Source: Leptospira ellisii (GTDB taxonomy: Bacteria; Spirochaetota; Leptospiria; Leptospirales; Leptospiraceae). Taken from it: a stretch of DNA of 24,557 nt. The DNA lies in assembly GCF_002811955.1 (NCBI RefSeq), contig NZ_NPEF01000029.1, positions 1 through 24,557 on the forward strand. Direction: 5' to 3'. This document shows positions 11,376 to 20,128 of this stretch, piece by piece. A program made the translations under genes and the position numbers. The stretch's first letter is position 1. The number at the start of each line of letters is the position of its first letter. A model generated the notes under the pieces. The model did no database searches. It had not been told where the DNA came from and saw only the letters and a list, made by a program, of their open reading frames with translations.

Positions 11376-12977
11376 ATGGGCGGAATTCCGGCGGCAAATT
11401 CTAAAATTATCGTTCCGAAACATCATAAGGAAATCATAGAACGCGAGAAAATCGAAAACGGAGTTTGGGAACTCGAGGCGGAAGCGGTCGTAATCGGCTC
11501 CGGTGCGGGAGGTGCGGTCGCCGCGGCGACGCTTGCGCAAAAAGGATGGAACGTGATTCTCATCGAGGAGGGTTCCTACTTTACTCCGGCTCAATTTAAC
11601 GGAGAGGAATTTTTATCCTCCGCGAGGTTATACAGGGACGCGGGTTTTATCGTCGCCGAAGAACAGACGTTGAGCATTCTTCAGGGAAGAACCGTGGGCG
11701 GTTCCACAACCGTAAACTGGCAGACTTCGCTTTATCCTCCCGATTACGTGACTTCCGAGTGGGATCGAAGATTCGGTTTAAAAGGTTATTCCAGACGGGA
11801 TATGGATCCGTACGTCTCTTCGGTTCACGAAAGACTCGGCGTTCATCCGGTTCCCGACAATCTGATCAACGCGAATAACAACACCTTGATGAAGGGCGGA
11901 AAAGCGCTCGGTCTTCATCCCGAGGTCCTCAGCAACAACAATCGAGGTTGTATCGGTTTGGGAAGATGCGGTTTGGGTTGTCCGATTAACGCAAAACAGT
12001 CGATGTTCCTTACGTATATTCCCGACGCGATCGAAGCGGGTGCCACTGTGATCGCCAATATGAAGGCGCAGGTGATTCACGACGGTGCGGTAAAAACCGT
12101 GGTCGCGGAATTCACTCCCGATCCGTACGAAAAGGCGCCGGATACGGTCCTCCGTAAAATCAAGGTTTCCGCTCCGGTCGTCGTGGTCAGCGCGGGCGCC
12201 ATCGAAGGTCCCGCTTTGTTGCAGAGATCGGGGTTGGGAAACGATTGGGTGGGAAGGAATTTAAAAGTTCATCCTACGAGTACGATCTTCTCCGTTTTCG
12301 ACGAAACGATCAATATGTTCTCCGGTCCTCCGCAATCCGCCGTGATCAAAGACGGTCACAATCAGGATGATACCGGTTATGGTTTTTGGTTGGAAGTGGC
12401 TCCGTTTCGGCCTACGTTAGCCGCTTCTTTGATTCCCTTCTACGGAAAACAGCAGTTCGAAATGATCCAAAAATATCCGAACATGAGCGCGGGGATCGTT
12501 CTTGTTCGGGACGGCGCCGACGGGGAAGCGAACGCTTCCGTAAAATGGTCCTTAGGTTCCAGAAAGGTCTATTTCGAACTGACCCCCGGAGACGGAAAGA
12601 ATATGCTCCGCGGTTTGAAGATGCTGGCCGAGGTTCAAGCAGCCGCCGGTGCGAAACAGTTGATCTTTCCGTTTACGGATTTGGAAGGACCGATCTCCGT
12701 GGACCGAAACTCCAAATTCGACTGGGTGTTGGATAAAAAATTCAATCCGGGAAGTTTATCGGTCGGTTCGGCGCATCCTCACGGATCGATTCAAGCCGCG
12801 GATTCTCCGGAAAAAGGGGCCGTCGATCCGAATCTCGAATTGTACGGACATAAAAATATCTTCGTCATAGACGCATCCGTTTATCCGACCGGTTTGTCCG
12901 TAAATCCGCAGATTACGACGATGAGTTTTGCGCTTCGTGCGGCGGAGGCGCTCGCTTCCAAAAAGGGGAAAAATTAG
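11376..12977 (+). CDS. GMC-family FAD oxidoreductase, long-chain fatty alcohol oxidase-like
   Basis: A 533-residue flavoprotein. The dinucleotide-binding motif VIGSGAGGAVAAATLA is at 39-54, and VGGSTTVNWQT matches the second GMC flavin loop. A cysteine-rich insert (CIGLGRCGLGCP) and the C-terminal catalytic pair His467 (SAHPHGS) and Asn510 (GLSVNPQ) match the fatty alcohol oxidase branch, in which AHQMGS and GVNP occupy these places. The likely reaction is oxidation of an alcohol, plausibly a long-chain one, to the aldehyde with FAD. The electron acceptor is unknown. It lacks the N-terminal domain of that family, which seems to be encoded by the preceding gene one base upstream. GAGG six bases before the ATG supports the start. 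A fatty alcohol substrate would suit an organism living on long-chain lipids, but this is inference. Confidence 0.88.
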   Translation: MGGIPAANSKIIVPKHHKEIIEREKIENGVWELEAEAVVIGSGAGGAVAAATLAQKGWNVILIEEGSYFTPAQFNGEEFLSSARLYRDAGFIVAEEQTLSILQGRTVGGSTTVNWQTSLYPPDYVTSEWDRRFGLKGYSRRDMDPYVSSVHERLGVHPVPDNLINANNNTLMKGGKALGLHPEVLSNNNRGCIGLGRCGLGCPINAKQSMFLTYIPDAIEAGATVIANMKAQVIHDGAVKTVVAEFTPDPYEKAPDTVLRKIKVSAPVVVVSAGAIEGPALLQRSGLGNDWVGRNLKVHPTSTIFSVFDETINMFSGPPQSAVIKDGHNQDDTGYGFWLEVAPFRPTLAASLIPFYGKQQFEMIQKYPNMSAGIVLVRDGADGEANASVKWSLGSRKVYFELTPGDGKNMLRGLKMLAEVQAAAGAKQLIFPFTDLEGPISVDRNSKFDWVLDKKFNPGSLSVGSAHPHGSIQAADSPEKGAVDPNLELYGHKNIFVIDASVYPTGLSVNPQITTMSFALRAAEALASKKGKN

Positions 12978-13054
12978 GAAATTTATTATAAACCGGTGCG
13001 AAACGGGGGCGCAAATTCACTTTTAAAAAAGTCTTCGTTTTCGAAACTGGTCTT

Positions 13055-14557
13055 ATGCTTCGGATTTTTCTCTTCGCTTTCTTATCCTTTCTTTTGTGCG
13101 GGTCCCTGTTTGCGGATTTAAAGGAAGGGAAGAAGGCCTATGCGAGAAAGGACTTTTCCAAAGCGATGGGCGAGTTCCAGAAATTCAACGACGCCAATCC
13201 TTCCTCCGGGGAAGCGTGGATGTATATGGGTTACATCTACGAATATAGAAGGGATTATCCCAAATCCATCCAGAGTTTCAAAAAAGCGGTGGGTTTGAAC
13301 CTACCGAAAAAGGATCTCGTCAATTGTTATCAAAAGATCATCCTGTATTTTAACTATCAACGGGATTATCACGAAGTGATCTCCTATTCCAACCGTTTAT
13401 TAAGAATCGATCCGGATCTTACGCACATTCAAAAGATAAGGTCCACCGCGGAAGAAAGACTTTCCTCGGGTCATCATGCCGTTCACAAACCGAAACGACA
13501 TACCACCGAAGAATCCGAAACTTCCTCCCAACAATCGGAAGAGGATTATCTCAAAATTCTGAAAAAAGAACCCAACAACGAATCCGCGCGCTGGAATCTC
13601 TCCCTCGTCTACGCCAATCAAAAGGAATTTCAAAAGGCGGAAGGGATTTTGGAGGGTTTGGTGAAGGATTTTCCCGAAAAAGAGGACTATCTTTACAAGT
13701 ACGGAGTCACTTTGATTCGTAACGAAAAATACGCCGAAGCGCTTCAGACTCTGGATAAGCTGGAGATGAAAATCGGAAACAATAGTACGAAAATGTTATA
13801 TTATGCGAATTTAAACCAGGCCGTCGCATATCATAAGATGAAAAAATACGAGGACGCCGCCAAATATTATAGGAAGTCGTACGCCGCCAACGCCACGGTT
13901 CAACCTTTGATAGGATTGACCAAACTCAAATACGAGGTCAAAGATTGCGAAAACGCGATCAAAACGGCGGAAAGAGCCTTGGAATACGGGGAACGAACCC
14001 GGGAAATCAGGATGTATCTCGCCTTGTGTAAGATACAGAATAAGGAAGAAACGGAAGGATATTCGATTCTTAAGGAAATAGCGGCCGCATTGGAAAAGGA
14101 AAATCCGGATTTTAAGGATCTTCCGGACGTTTACAACGACGGAATTCTCAAATTGGCGCGTTATTATACCAATCATGGAGAATACGAAAAAGCCCTACGT
14201 TATTTCCACGGGGTAAAATCCTCCGAAGAGGAACAGAGAGAATATAGATTCTATCTCGGAAAGGCATATTATTACACGGGTAAGTTCGATCAGTCGATTC
14301 TGCTTCTGGAAAAGGTGGGCGGTTCTTCGGGTGCTTACTACTTATTAGCGAAATGTTATGCGAATAAGGACGATCTCGAAAAAACGATGGAATATATCCG
14401 AAAGGCCGCCGACATGAAACCTTCGATCTGGGCCGCCGCCGCGGAAGAAAAGGAATTCGATCGTTTTAAGGAAAAGTCCTCGTTCAAACGTTTTTTGGAA
14501 TCCAAAGGCGGGGAAAGGGAAAAGAACGAGGATTCCCAAAGTTCGAATAAAACCTAA
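13055..14557 (+). CDS. Exported tetratricopeptide-repeat protein
   Basis: A 500-residue protein. Residues 1-20 are a signal peptide (hydrophobic core, then SLFA before Asp21), so it is probably periplasmic or outer-membrane-associated. A Cys at about 15 makes a lipoprotein possible but less likely. TPR units fill most of the chain: about 21-88, then a charged Ser/Glu/Gln-rich linker (about 140-165), then further repeats from about 165 to 460. Its end (EEKEFDRFKEKSSFKRFLE) is a common close of TPR arrays. TPR proteins act as scaffolds; there is no catalytic domain and no specific partner can be named. No strong ribosome site precedes the ATG. Its stop overlaps the stop of the convergent aroD gene. 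Confidence 0.88.
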   Translation: MLRIFLFAFLSFLLCGSLFADLKEGKKAYARKDFSKAMGEFQKFNDANPSSGEAWMYMGYIYEYRRDYPKSIQSFKKAVGLNLPKKDLVNCYQKIILYFNYQRDYHEVISYSNRLLRIDPDLTHIQKIRSTAEERLSSGHHAVHKPKRHTTEESETSSQQSEEDYLKILKKEPNNESARWNLSLVYANQKEFQKAEGILEGLVKDFPEKEDYLYKYGVTLIRNEKYAEALQTLDKLEMKIGNNSTKMLYYANLNQAVAYHKMKKYEDAAKYYRKSYAANATVQPLIGLTKLKYEVKDCENAIKTAERALEYGERTREIRMYLALCKIQNKEETEGYSILKEIAAALEKENPDFKDLPDVYNDGILKLARYYTNHGEYEKALRYFHGVKSSEEEQREYRFYLGKAYYYTGKFDQSILLLEKVGGSSGAYYLLAKCYANKDDLEKTMEYIRKAADMKPSIWAAAAEEKEFDRFKEKSSFKRFLESKGGEREKNEDSQSSNKT

Positions 14558-15273
14558 TCGACGCTCGTATCGCGTAATCGGATCCAGGATTCCAAATCGA
14601 CCTGGCCCGGGGCTTTCGGCTCCGTTAAACAACAATACGTAAAATAAGAACCGAAACGTTCCGGAAAAATCCGGGAAACGACCCCCATAGGTCCCATACA
14701 AATACCGGCGAGAAGTATATTAGATTTCTTGAATTTATTTGCGACTTGTCCGATCGAGGAAAGGAAATCGGTCATTTCGGAAACCGTCCCGGGAAACACG
14801 GCGAATTTATAAACCAAAGGAAGAGTTCCGAAATATTTTTTCCGGCCGTCGACAAACGGATCGTTTGCGATCCAATTCTCGATTTCGGTCCGATTCAAAA
14901 TCCCGTCGAATTTATGTACGGACCGGACCAAACCGAAACCTCTTTCCGCGAAGGATTCCAAAAGATCATTGGAACGGTTCAACTCCAGATCCAAATAGTG
15001 TTTTTTCGGATCGATAGTTTCGACTAACGTATTAAAGTCGATGTCTTTTTCCGAAGAGGCGGCGATTTGATCGGTGTCGCCCGATTGACGATACGTAAAG
15101 ATACAGCGAGCGTCGAGCCGTTCGATCTGTTCCGTTAGATTCGTTCTTATAGCGGAAGGCGAAAAAAGATCCAAACGGATTTCGATACGATCGCAGCGGG
15201 GAAGTTCGTTTAACGAAAAGAATTCCTCTTCGCTTACCGTAAGAACGACTTCCAAATCCTCGGAGCGGGACAT
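14554..15273 (-). CDS. aroD: Type I 3-dehydroquinate dehydratase
   Basis: A 239-residue type I dehydroquinase, which removes water from 3-dehydroquinate in the shikimate pathway through a Schiff base. Visible features are EIRLDLF (31-37), FTYR (59-62), the catalytic His120 in SVHKFDG and the Schiff-base Lys156 in YKFAVFPGT, and the late substrate-binding MGPMGVVSRIFPERFGS. The start is the ATG at 15273, two bases after the kdsD stop and eight bases beyond AAGGG. A TTG at 15279 would sit too close to that site. It is the last gene of the four-gene minus-strand operon. Its terminal TAG overlaps the TAA of the convergent TPR gene. Confidence 0.94.
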   Translation of the reverse strand: MSRSEDLEVVLTVSEEEFFSLNELPRCDRIEIRLDLFSPSAIRTNLTEQIERLDARCIFTYRQSGDTDQIAASSEKDIDFNTLVETIDPKKHYLDLELNRSNDLLESFAERGFGLVRSVHKFDGILNRTEIENWIANDPFVDGRKKYFGTLPLVYKFAVFPGTVSEMTDFLSSIGQVANKFKKSNILLAGICMGPMGVVSRIFPERFGSYFTYCCLTEPKAPGQVDLESWIRLRDTSVD

Positions 15274-15275
15274 CT

Positions 15276-16247
15276 TCAAAGCCCTTTTTGCAGAAGATCG
15301 TGGATCGATACGATTCCGATCAGATTTTTCGATTCGTCTACGATCGGCGCCACGGAAATCGGATTCGGTCTCGATTCCATACTTTGCAGAACCTCGTACG
15401 CGTTCGTTCCAGATAAAAATACGGTAGGATCGGAATTCATCAGGTCTTTGGCTTGGATGTAGGAATCTAGTTTTCCTTCCTTTAATTTTTTTCGGATGTC
15501 GAAATCGGTTATGATTCCCGAAAGTCTCCCCGACGAATCCACCACTCCCGTCGCACCTTGTCGTTTAACGGTAATTTCCGTTAATACGTCTTCCAAAGTC
15601 GAGGTCGGACCCACTTTGGCGAGATCGGAACCTTTGCGCATAACGTCGTCGATTTTCAGGCTTAGACGTTTACCGAGTCTTCCCGCCGGATGATACAACG
15701 CGAAATCCTCGCGTTTAAAATCCTTGATTTCCATAAGGCACATCGCGATCGCATCTCCTAAAATTAGGGCGATCGTCGTGCTAGAGGTGGGTGCGAGTTC
15801 GAGAGGACAGGCTTCCTTCAAAACGGGAGTCAAAAGTACTACGTCGGATTCCTTGGCGAGTCTGGATTCCGCGTTAGCCGTCATAGCAATCAATCCGGCG
15901 CCGATGTTTTTGATCGTGGGAATTAGATTCAGCAGTTCTTCGCTTTCACCCGATTTTCCGATCGCGATCACGACGTCGCCCTGTGCGATGATCCCCGCGT
16001 CTCCGTGAGCGGCGTCGGCCGGGTGAAGAAAAACAGAAGGCGTTCCCGTAGAACAAAGAGTGGAAGAGATTTTTTTACCTACGTCTCCCGATTTGCCGAC
16101 GCCGGTTACGATCAATTTACCCTTCGATTTCAGGATCAATTCGATCCCTTTTTGAATGGAGGCGGGATCCAAATTCTTTCTAAAATGAAGAATGGATTCT
16201 ATCTCTATATCGATCGCTTTTTCTATCTTTTCAAAAATCTGACTCAA
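15276..16247 (-). CDS. kdsD: D-arabinose 5-phosphate isomerase (KdsD/KpsF family)
   Basis: A 323-residue enzyme that converts ribulose 5-phosphate to arabinose 5-phosphate, the first committed precursor of Kdo in lipopolysaccharide. The SIS domain (about 40-170) has VTGVGKSGDVGKKI, HPADAAHGDAG and AIGKSGESEELL, all characteristic. LYHPAGRLGKRL leads into two CBS domains (about 205-320). The start is a TTG at 16247, placed by a perfect GGAGG at 16254-16258. That site and the first codons lie inside the upstream NusG-like gene, giving a 17-base overlap. Length and domain order are normal. Confidence 0.95.
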   Translation of the reverse strand: MSQIFEKIEKAIDIEIESILHFRKNLDPASIQKGIELILKSKGKLIVTGVGKSGDVGKKISSTLCSTGTPSVFLHPADAAHGDAGIIAQGDVVIAIGKSGESEELLNLIPTIKNIGAGLIAMTANAESRLAKESDVVLLTPVLKEACPLELAPTSSTTIALILGDAIAMCLMEIKDFKREDFALYHPAGRLGKRLSLKIDDVMRKGSDLAKVGPTSTLEDVLTEITVKRQGATGVVDSSGRLSGIITDFDIRKKLKEGKLDSYIQAKDLMNSDPTVFLSGTNAYEVLQSMESRPNPISVAPIVDESKNLIGIVSIHDLLQKGL

Positions 16248-16770
16248 TGATTTCCTCCAGTTTCAGCGTTCCTATGTCCAAGGTCACCGAAGTCATTAAA
16301 TTCATTCCCGGAAATTTGACTATTATTTGCTCTTCGTTCTTTTTGCGGACGACTTCCGCATTGTAACCAGCGAAGGGTCCCTCTTGAACTTTGACTTTTT
16401 TGCCCGGGAGCAGTTTTTCCTGAATTTGGATTTCTATCTTATTCGGAAACGTTTCCAAAAAAACACGCACTAAATTCAAATCCTCGTCCGGAATCACATA
16501 CGGTTTACCCGCGTAAAAAACGAAATGATGCGCGCCGGGGAGCTGAAGCACATTGACTCGATCCCGATAGAATTGGATTTTTACGAAAATATAGGAAGGA
16601 TACAGAGGCTCTTCGATCACTTTCCAACGGTCGGACCATTTTTTCTTTTTGGAAAGTAAAGGCAGAAAACATTCGATCTTTTTCTGCGCGAGCAATTGTT
16701 TGAGCTTTTTCTCCGCTCTAGGATTGGTGTAAAGCGCGTACCATTCGCTGACTTCAGAGTTCTCTTTCAT
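16231..16770 (-). CDS. NusG-like specialised transcription elongation factor (NusG paralogue)
   Basis: A 179-residue protein with an NGN domain (about 8-105: EWYALYTNPRAEKKL, ECFLPLL, LYPSYIFVKI) and a KOW domain (about 118-172: LPGKKVKVQEGPFAGYNAEV). These bind RNA polymerase and ribosome or RNA partners. The opening is closer to RfaH/UpxY-type paralogues than to housekeeping NusG, which normally sits beside secE and rplK; neither is here. Paralogues of this type let polymerase run through long operons, often for surface polysaccharides. Its coupling to kdsD, an LPS precursor gene, fits such a role but does not prove it. It starts at an ATG inside the 3' end of the TonB-like gene (17-base overlap). 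Confidence 0.88.
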   Translation of the reverse strand: MKENSEVSEWYALYTNPRAEKKLKQLLAQKKIECFLPLLSKKKKWSDRWKVIEEPLYPSYIFVKIQFYRDRVNVLQLPGAHHFVFYAGKPYVIPDEDLNLVRVFLETFPNKIEIQIQEKLLPGKKVKVQEGPFAGYNAEVVRKKNEEQIIVKFPGMNLMTSVTLDIGTLKLEEIIESDF

Positions 16771-17233
16771 CTATCTTAAAGGAAACCGGAATGACCAAAT
16801 TCGTGTCTTCTTCCAGTTCGAATTTCCAAGTTTTCAAAGCCCTACGAAATTCGTTTTCGAAAATCGAATAACCGCAGGGTTGTACGGTCCTGATAATTTC
16901 TCCCTTTCCGTCAGATTTTATCCTCACTTCCCAGGAACAATCCGATTCCAGTCTTTGTTCCAGAGCGCCCTGCGGAAAATGGATTTCGTTTCGAAAACGA
17001 TGAATCTCTTTTTCGAGAGTTCCTTGCGGATCGGAGGATTTTTTGATTTCCGATTCCGGATTTTTTCCCGAGCCGTCCCGGTTAAAATCGAGAACAAAGT
17101 TTAGATCGGTTCCCTTTTTTAAAAAGATCCGGATATCCGCGGAAGTCGTAACCTTGCCGTAAAAAAATCCGTATGCGAACAAAATGAGAATATGAAATAA
17201 ACCGGAAATCAAAAAACAAAATCTCAGATCCAC
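16754..17233 (-). CDS. Small TonB-like protein
   Basis: A 159-residue protein. Residues about 5-26 are a single hydrophobic membrane anchor. A charged linker follows, then a C-terminal region from about 88 to 155 that resembles a TonB C-terminal domain (EVRIKSDGKGEI, then FRRALKTWKFE, then VIPVSFKI). TonB proteins pass proton-motive energy to outer-membrane transporters. This one is short, lacks the long proline-rich spacer and has no exbB/exbD neighbours, so it may span the periplasm poorly or have another role. The start is a GTG at 17233 with a weak upstream site. It is the first gene of the operon and overlaps the NusG-like gene by 17 bases. Confidence 0.72.
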   Translation of the reverse strand: MDLRFCFLISGLFHILILFAYGFFYGKVTTSADIRIFLKKGTDLNFVLDFNRDGSGKNPESEIKKSSDPQGTLEKEIHRFRNEIHFPQGALEQRLESDCSWEVRIKSDGKGEIIRTVQPCGYSIFENEFRRALKTWKFELEEDTNLVIPVSFKIDEREL

Positions 17234-17474
17234 GAACCCATTTTTTACGAAAGCGTACAGAACGCAATCGATACCCGGCCGGATCCGCGCAGGAAATTAA
17301 ACCTAAATCGCGCATTTTGATACGGAGTTTCAAAAACATATTATAAAATCATTGTTTTCTTTGTTTTGTCACATTGTTTCAGGGAATCCCGCGGACGATT
17401 CTTTTCCTATTGGCTCCAAAATTCTTCTTTAAAGTACATAACGCGTTTTATGCGATGTAAAAGAGAGGAAACGT
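17234..17474. promoter_or_regulatory. Divergent promoter region between the TonB-like operon and the Aer-like gene
   Basis: A 241-bp AT-rich region. On the minus strand a perfect TATAAT (17340-17345) could be the -10 box of the TonB-like operon, about 107 bases before its GTG, but no good -35 box sits at the right spacing. The plus-strand promoter of the receptor gene could not be assigned. GAGAGG before the ATG at 17475 is its ribosome site. Confidence 0.35.
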
Positions 17475-19172
17475 ATGAGAAAAAATCTTCCTGTTACCAA
17501 TCGAGAGCTTCCGATTCCCGTGAACGCGGTTCTCATCTCCAGAACCGATACGAAAGGAAGAATCTCTTACGTAAGCCAGGATTTCGCCGACATCAGCGGT
17601 TTTTCGGAAAAGGAGATGCTGGGAGAACCGCACAATCTCATCCGCCATCCGGATGTTCCTCAATACGTATATAAGGAAATGTGGGATACGATTCAGGGAG
17701 GAAATCCCTGGAACGGAGTCGTCAAAAACAGGGCGAAGTCGGGGGATCATTATTGGGTCGATGCCACGATTACTCCGGTGATGAACGACGGAGTCGTTTC
17801 GGGTTATATGTCCGTCAGAAAAAAAGCGACCCTAAAACAGATCGCGCAGGCGGAGATTCTGTTTCAGGAATTGAAAAATACCGAATCCTTCTCTTGGAAA
17901 ACTAAAACCGCGTTCCGCGCCCTTTTGAAAAAGCTCGGATTGGCCGGAAAAATTCTCACTTACAGCCTGCTCGTTTTCGTACCTTTGTTGTTCGCAAATT
18001 TCGAATGGCTCAAACAAGGGATGATTTTTCTCCCGATTCTCGGCATCGTATGCGGAACTTCGGGAATTATACTTCTGATTCTCACCATTTTGAATTATAG
18101 AAAGCGGATCCGAGAAATCATATCCATCCAAAGGGAATTGGTTTCGGGAAACTTCATAAAGGAAATTCCCGCACGGAAGGAATATTCGGAAGTCTCCGAA
18201 ATCTACTCCAGCTTACGTGTGTTAGTAATCAGCGTCTGGGGACTGCTCGTTCAGATGAAGGAGAACTTCGAGAAGAACGACAGGCTCTACGTGTATCTAT
18301 CTAGATCCACCGAACAATTTCAAGGCCATACGCACGCACAGGCGGCCTCGGTGGAAGAGACTGCTTCCGCATCCCAGGAACTTTCCTCCACTTTGGAGGA
18401 GATCGTAAAATCGATCCATCTGCAATCCTCGGGTTTGGGTGCGATCAACGAAGGCATCGGCAAAGTGAACGAATCGATTCAGAACGTTTCGAGGTCGATG
18501 GAGAATCTTTCGAAGCAGACGGCTTCCGTTAAAACCAAGGCTTCCCAAAGCGAAGAAACGTTCGGCCGCGCGATCCTGGCCATGGATCAGATCAAGGAAT
18601 ATTCGAACGGAATCTCCAAAATCATCAGCATCATCACCTCCATTTCCGAAAAGACCAATCTTCTCGCGCTCAACGCTTCGATCGAATCCGCGAGGGCGGG
18701 AGAAGCAGGAAAAGGGTTCAGCGTCGTTGCGGAAGAAATTTCCAAACTCGCCGATCAAACGAGAAATTCCATCAAGGATATAGTGAACTTGATCGGGGAT
18801 ACTACGAAAGCCGTCGATTTCGGAGCGGAAAAATTTCAGGAATCTCTTTCGATCGTAAAGGAGCTTACCGATTACATCGCGGAAGTCAATTCCTCGGCGA
18901 CCATCGTAACCGCATCTCTTGCGGCTCAAGCGGAGAAGTTGAACGAAATCCGAAAGAACACGGTTCAAGTAAATCGTCTCGGCGAAACCGTTACGGAGTC
19001 TTCGAACTTCCAAAAAACCGCCTCCGACGAGATATCGACTTCGATGCAAAGTATCGCTGAAAATTCCGAGTCGATCGCAAGAACTTCGGAGGAAATCAAA
19101 CAGACCGTCGACGAATCCGTTCAAAAGGCCGCGAAACTAAAGGAAATTTTGGAGCATTTTAGAACGTTCTGA
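17475..19172 (+). CDS. Aer-like methyl-accepting chemotaxis protein with N-terminal PAS domain
   Basis: A 565-residue energy-taxis-type receptor. The N-terminal PAS domain (about 1-120) carries the Aer signature: [30 protein letters not shown] and [19 protein letters not shown], which in Aer-type proteins bind FAD. Two hydrophobic segments (about 160-175 and 184-207) form a membrane hairpin. A HAMP-like stretch follows, then a long coiled-coil signalling domain whose tip is [24 protein letters not shown], the conserved CheA/CheW contact region, followed by [13 protein letters not shown]. There is no C-terminal CheR/CheB tether. It should sense internal redox or energy state and steer motility. 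GAGAGG lies six bases before the ATG. It appears to be transcribed alone. Confidence 0.93.
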   Translation: MRKNLPVTNRELPIPVNAVLISRTDTKGRISYVSQDFADISGFSEKEMLGEPHNLIRHPDVPQYVYKEMWDTIQGGNPWNGVVKNRAKSGDHYWVDATITPVMNDGVVSGYMSVRKKATLKQIAQAEILFQELKNTESFSWKTKTAFRALLKKLGLAGKILTYSLLVFVPLLFANFEWLKQGMIFLPILGIVCGTSGIILLILTILNYRKRIREIISIQRELVSGNFIKEIPARKEYSEVSEIYSSLRVLVISVWGLLVQMKENFEKNDRLYVYLSRSTEQFQGHTHAQAASVEETASASQELSSTLEEIVKSIHLQSSGLGAINEGIGKVNESIQNVSRSMENLSKQTASVKTKASQSEETFGRAILAMDQIKEYSNGISKIISIITSISEKTNLLALNASIESARAGEAGKGFSVVAEEISKLADQTRNSIKDIVNLIGDTTKAVDFGAEKFQESLSIVKELTDYIAEVNSSATIVTASLAAQAEKLNEIRKNTVQVNRLGETVTESSNFQKTASDEISTSMQSIAENSESIARTSEEIKQTVDESVQKAAKLKEILEHFRTF

Positions 19173-19178
19173 AATTTT

Positions 19179-19198
19179 AAAACGCGGAAATCCGTTTT
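19179..19198 (+). terminator. Weak hairpin after the Aer-like gene
   Basis: AAAAC (19179-19183) and GG (19186-19187) can pair with CC and GTTTT (19192-19198), leaving a GC bulge. It starts seven bases after the stop. The T run is part of the stem only, so this is a weak terminator candidate. Confidence 0.3.
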
Positions 19199-19252
19199 CG
19201 ATCGTAGGCAATTTGCTTTTTCGGATTTCGAATTCTGCCGATATTCAAATCG

Positions 19253-20128
19253 ATGGAGAATCGATTCCTCAGACTTACGATTTTTATATCCATAGCGATC
19301 ACGCTTTTTTCCTTTTGGGATCATCATCTCGTAAGTTATTTGAAGGACTTCATCGTATTCGTTCACGAACTGGGACACGCGATCGCGGCCTTGCTGACCG
19401 GAGGTTCCGTACACACGATCGAACTTCACGGTAACGAATCGGGGGAAACGATCGCGATTCCGAATTCCGGAAGCGGATCCTTTATCTTCGTGGTTTCGGC
19501 GGGATATTTGGGTTCTTGTCTGATCGGCGGGTTTCTGCTCAACCGGGGATTTTCCGGAAAAATGATTCGGCCGACTTTGATATCCTTCGGAGCCATTCTG
19601 CTGCTCATGACCGTTTCCTATTCCAAGCCGGGAAATCTGGCGCAATATACGGGCATTCTCTGGGGATTGGGTTTCGTTCTCTTAGGATTTTTGAATTTAA
19701 GAATCAATCCGTTCGTGCTCGTATTCGTCGGAACGAGTATCACTCTCTACGGATTGTACGATCTTCTCGATTTTACGGGAAACATCGTTCATACCGACGC
19801 GGGGATTATGGCGACTTGGATCACGGGGGCGAACGCGTCGAAGAACGTCCCAAAATCCGTGATCGTCTTGGGATATTTGATTGCCCTTCTCTGGTCCTTT
19901 TTTAGCTTATCCATCATATTCATATCCGTCAAAAAGATCTTTCAACCAGCGCCTCAGGAAGAATTTTCTCCGGAAGAAAATCCTTTTCTCGATCAAGAGA
20001 ACGGAAATTTTGAGGCGCCGTTTCCGGGAGACGTAACTCCGGAAGTGATGGAATGGTTTTTCAGTAAAGGTTTGGACTTAAACGGAAAACCCCTGCCGAC
20101 GGAATTTTTGGAAAAAGAAGAATCATGA
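19253..20128 (+). CDS. M50B-type membrane metallopeptidase-like protein
   Basis: A 291-residue membrane protein. After one N-terminal hydrophobic segment (about 8-25), the zinc-binding motif HELGH is at residues 38-42. The companion stretch [13 protein letters not shown] (about 81-93) is typical of the M50B group. Several further hydrophobic segments follow (about 105-122, 130-160, 203-225), and the tail from about 235 is acidic and cytoplasmic-looking. Members may cleave proteins within the membrane, but many in this group have no known substrate. No clear ribosome site precedes the ATG at 19253. Its end overlaps the start of the next gene as ATGA, so the two are translationally coupled. Confidence 0.82.
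   Translation: MENRFLRLTIFISIAITLFSFWDHHLVSYLKDFIVFVHELGHAIAALLTGGSVHTIELHGNESGETIAIPNSGSGSFIFVVSAGYLGSCLIGGFLLNRGFSGKMIRPTLISFGAILLLMTVSYSKPGNLAQYTGILWGLGFVLLGFLNLRINPFVLVFVGTSITLYGLYDLLDFTGNIVHTDAGIMATWITGANASKNVPKSVIVLGYLIALLWSFFSLSIIFISVKKIFQPAPQEEFSPEENPFLDQENGNFEAPFPGDVTPEVMEWFFSKGLDLNGKPLPTEFLEKEES

Noticed and set aside
18297..19124. Long open frame (275 codons) on the minus strand opposite the Aer-like receptor gene
   Set aside because: It lies wholly inside a clearly coding gene, its translation is arginine/phenylalanine/aspartate-biased with no domain, and it has no ribosome site. It is a mirror of the codon use of the real gene.
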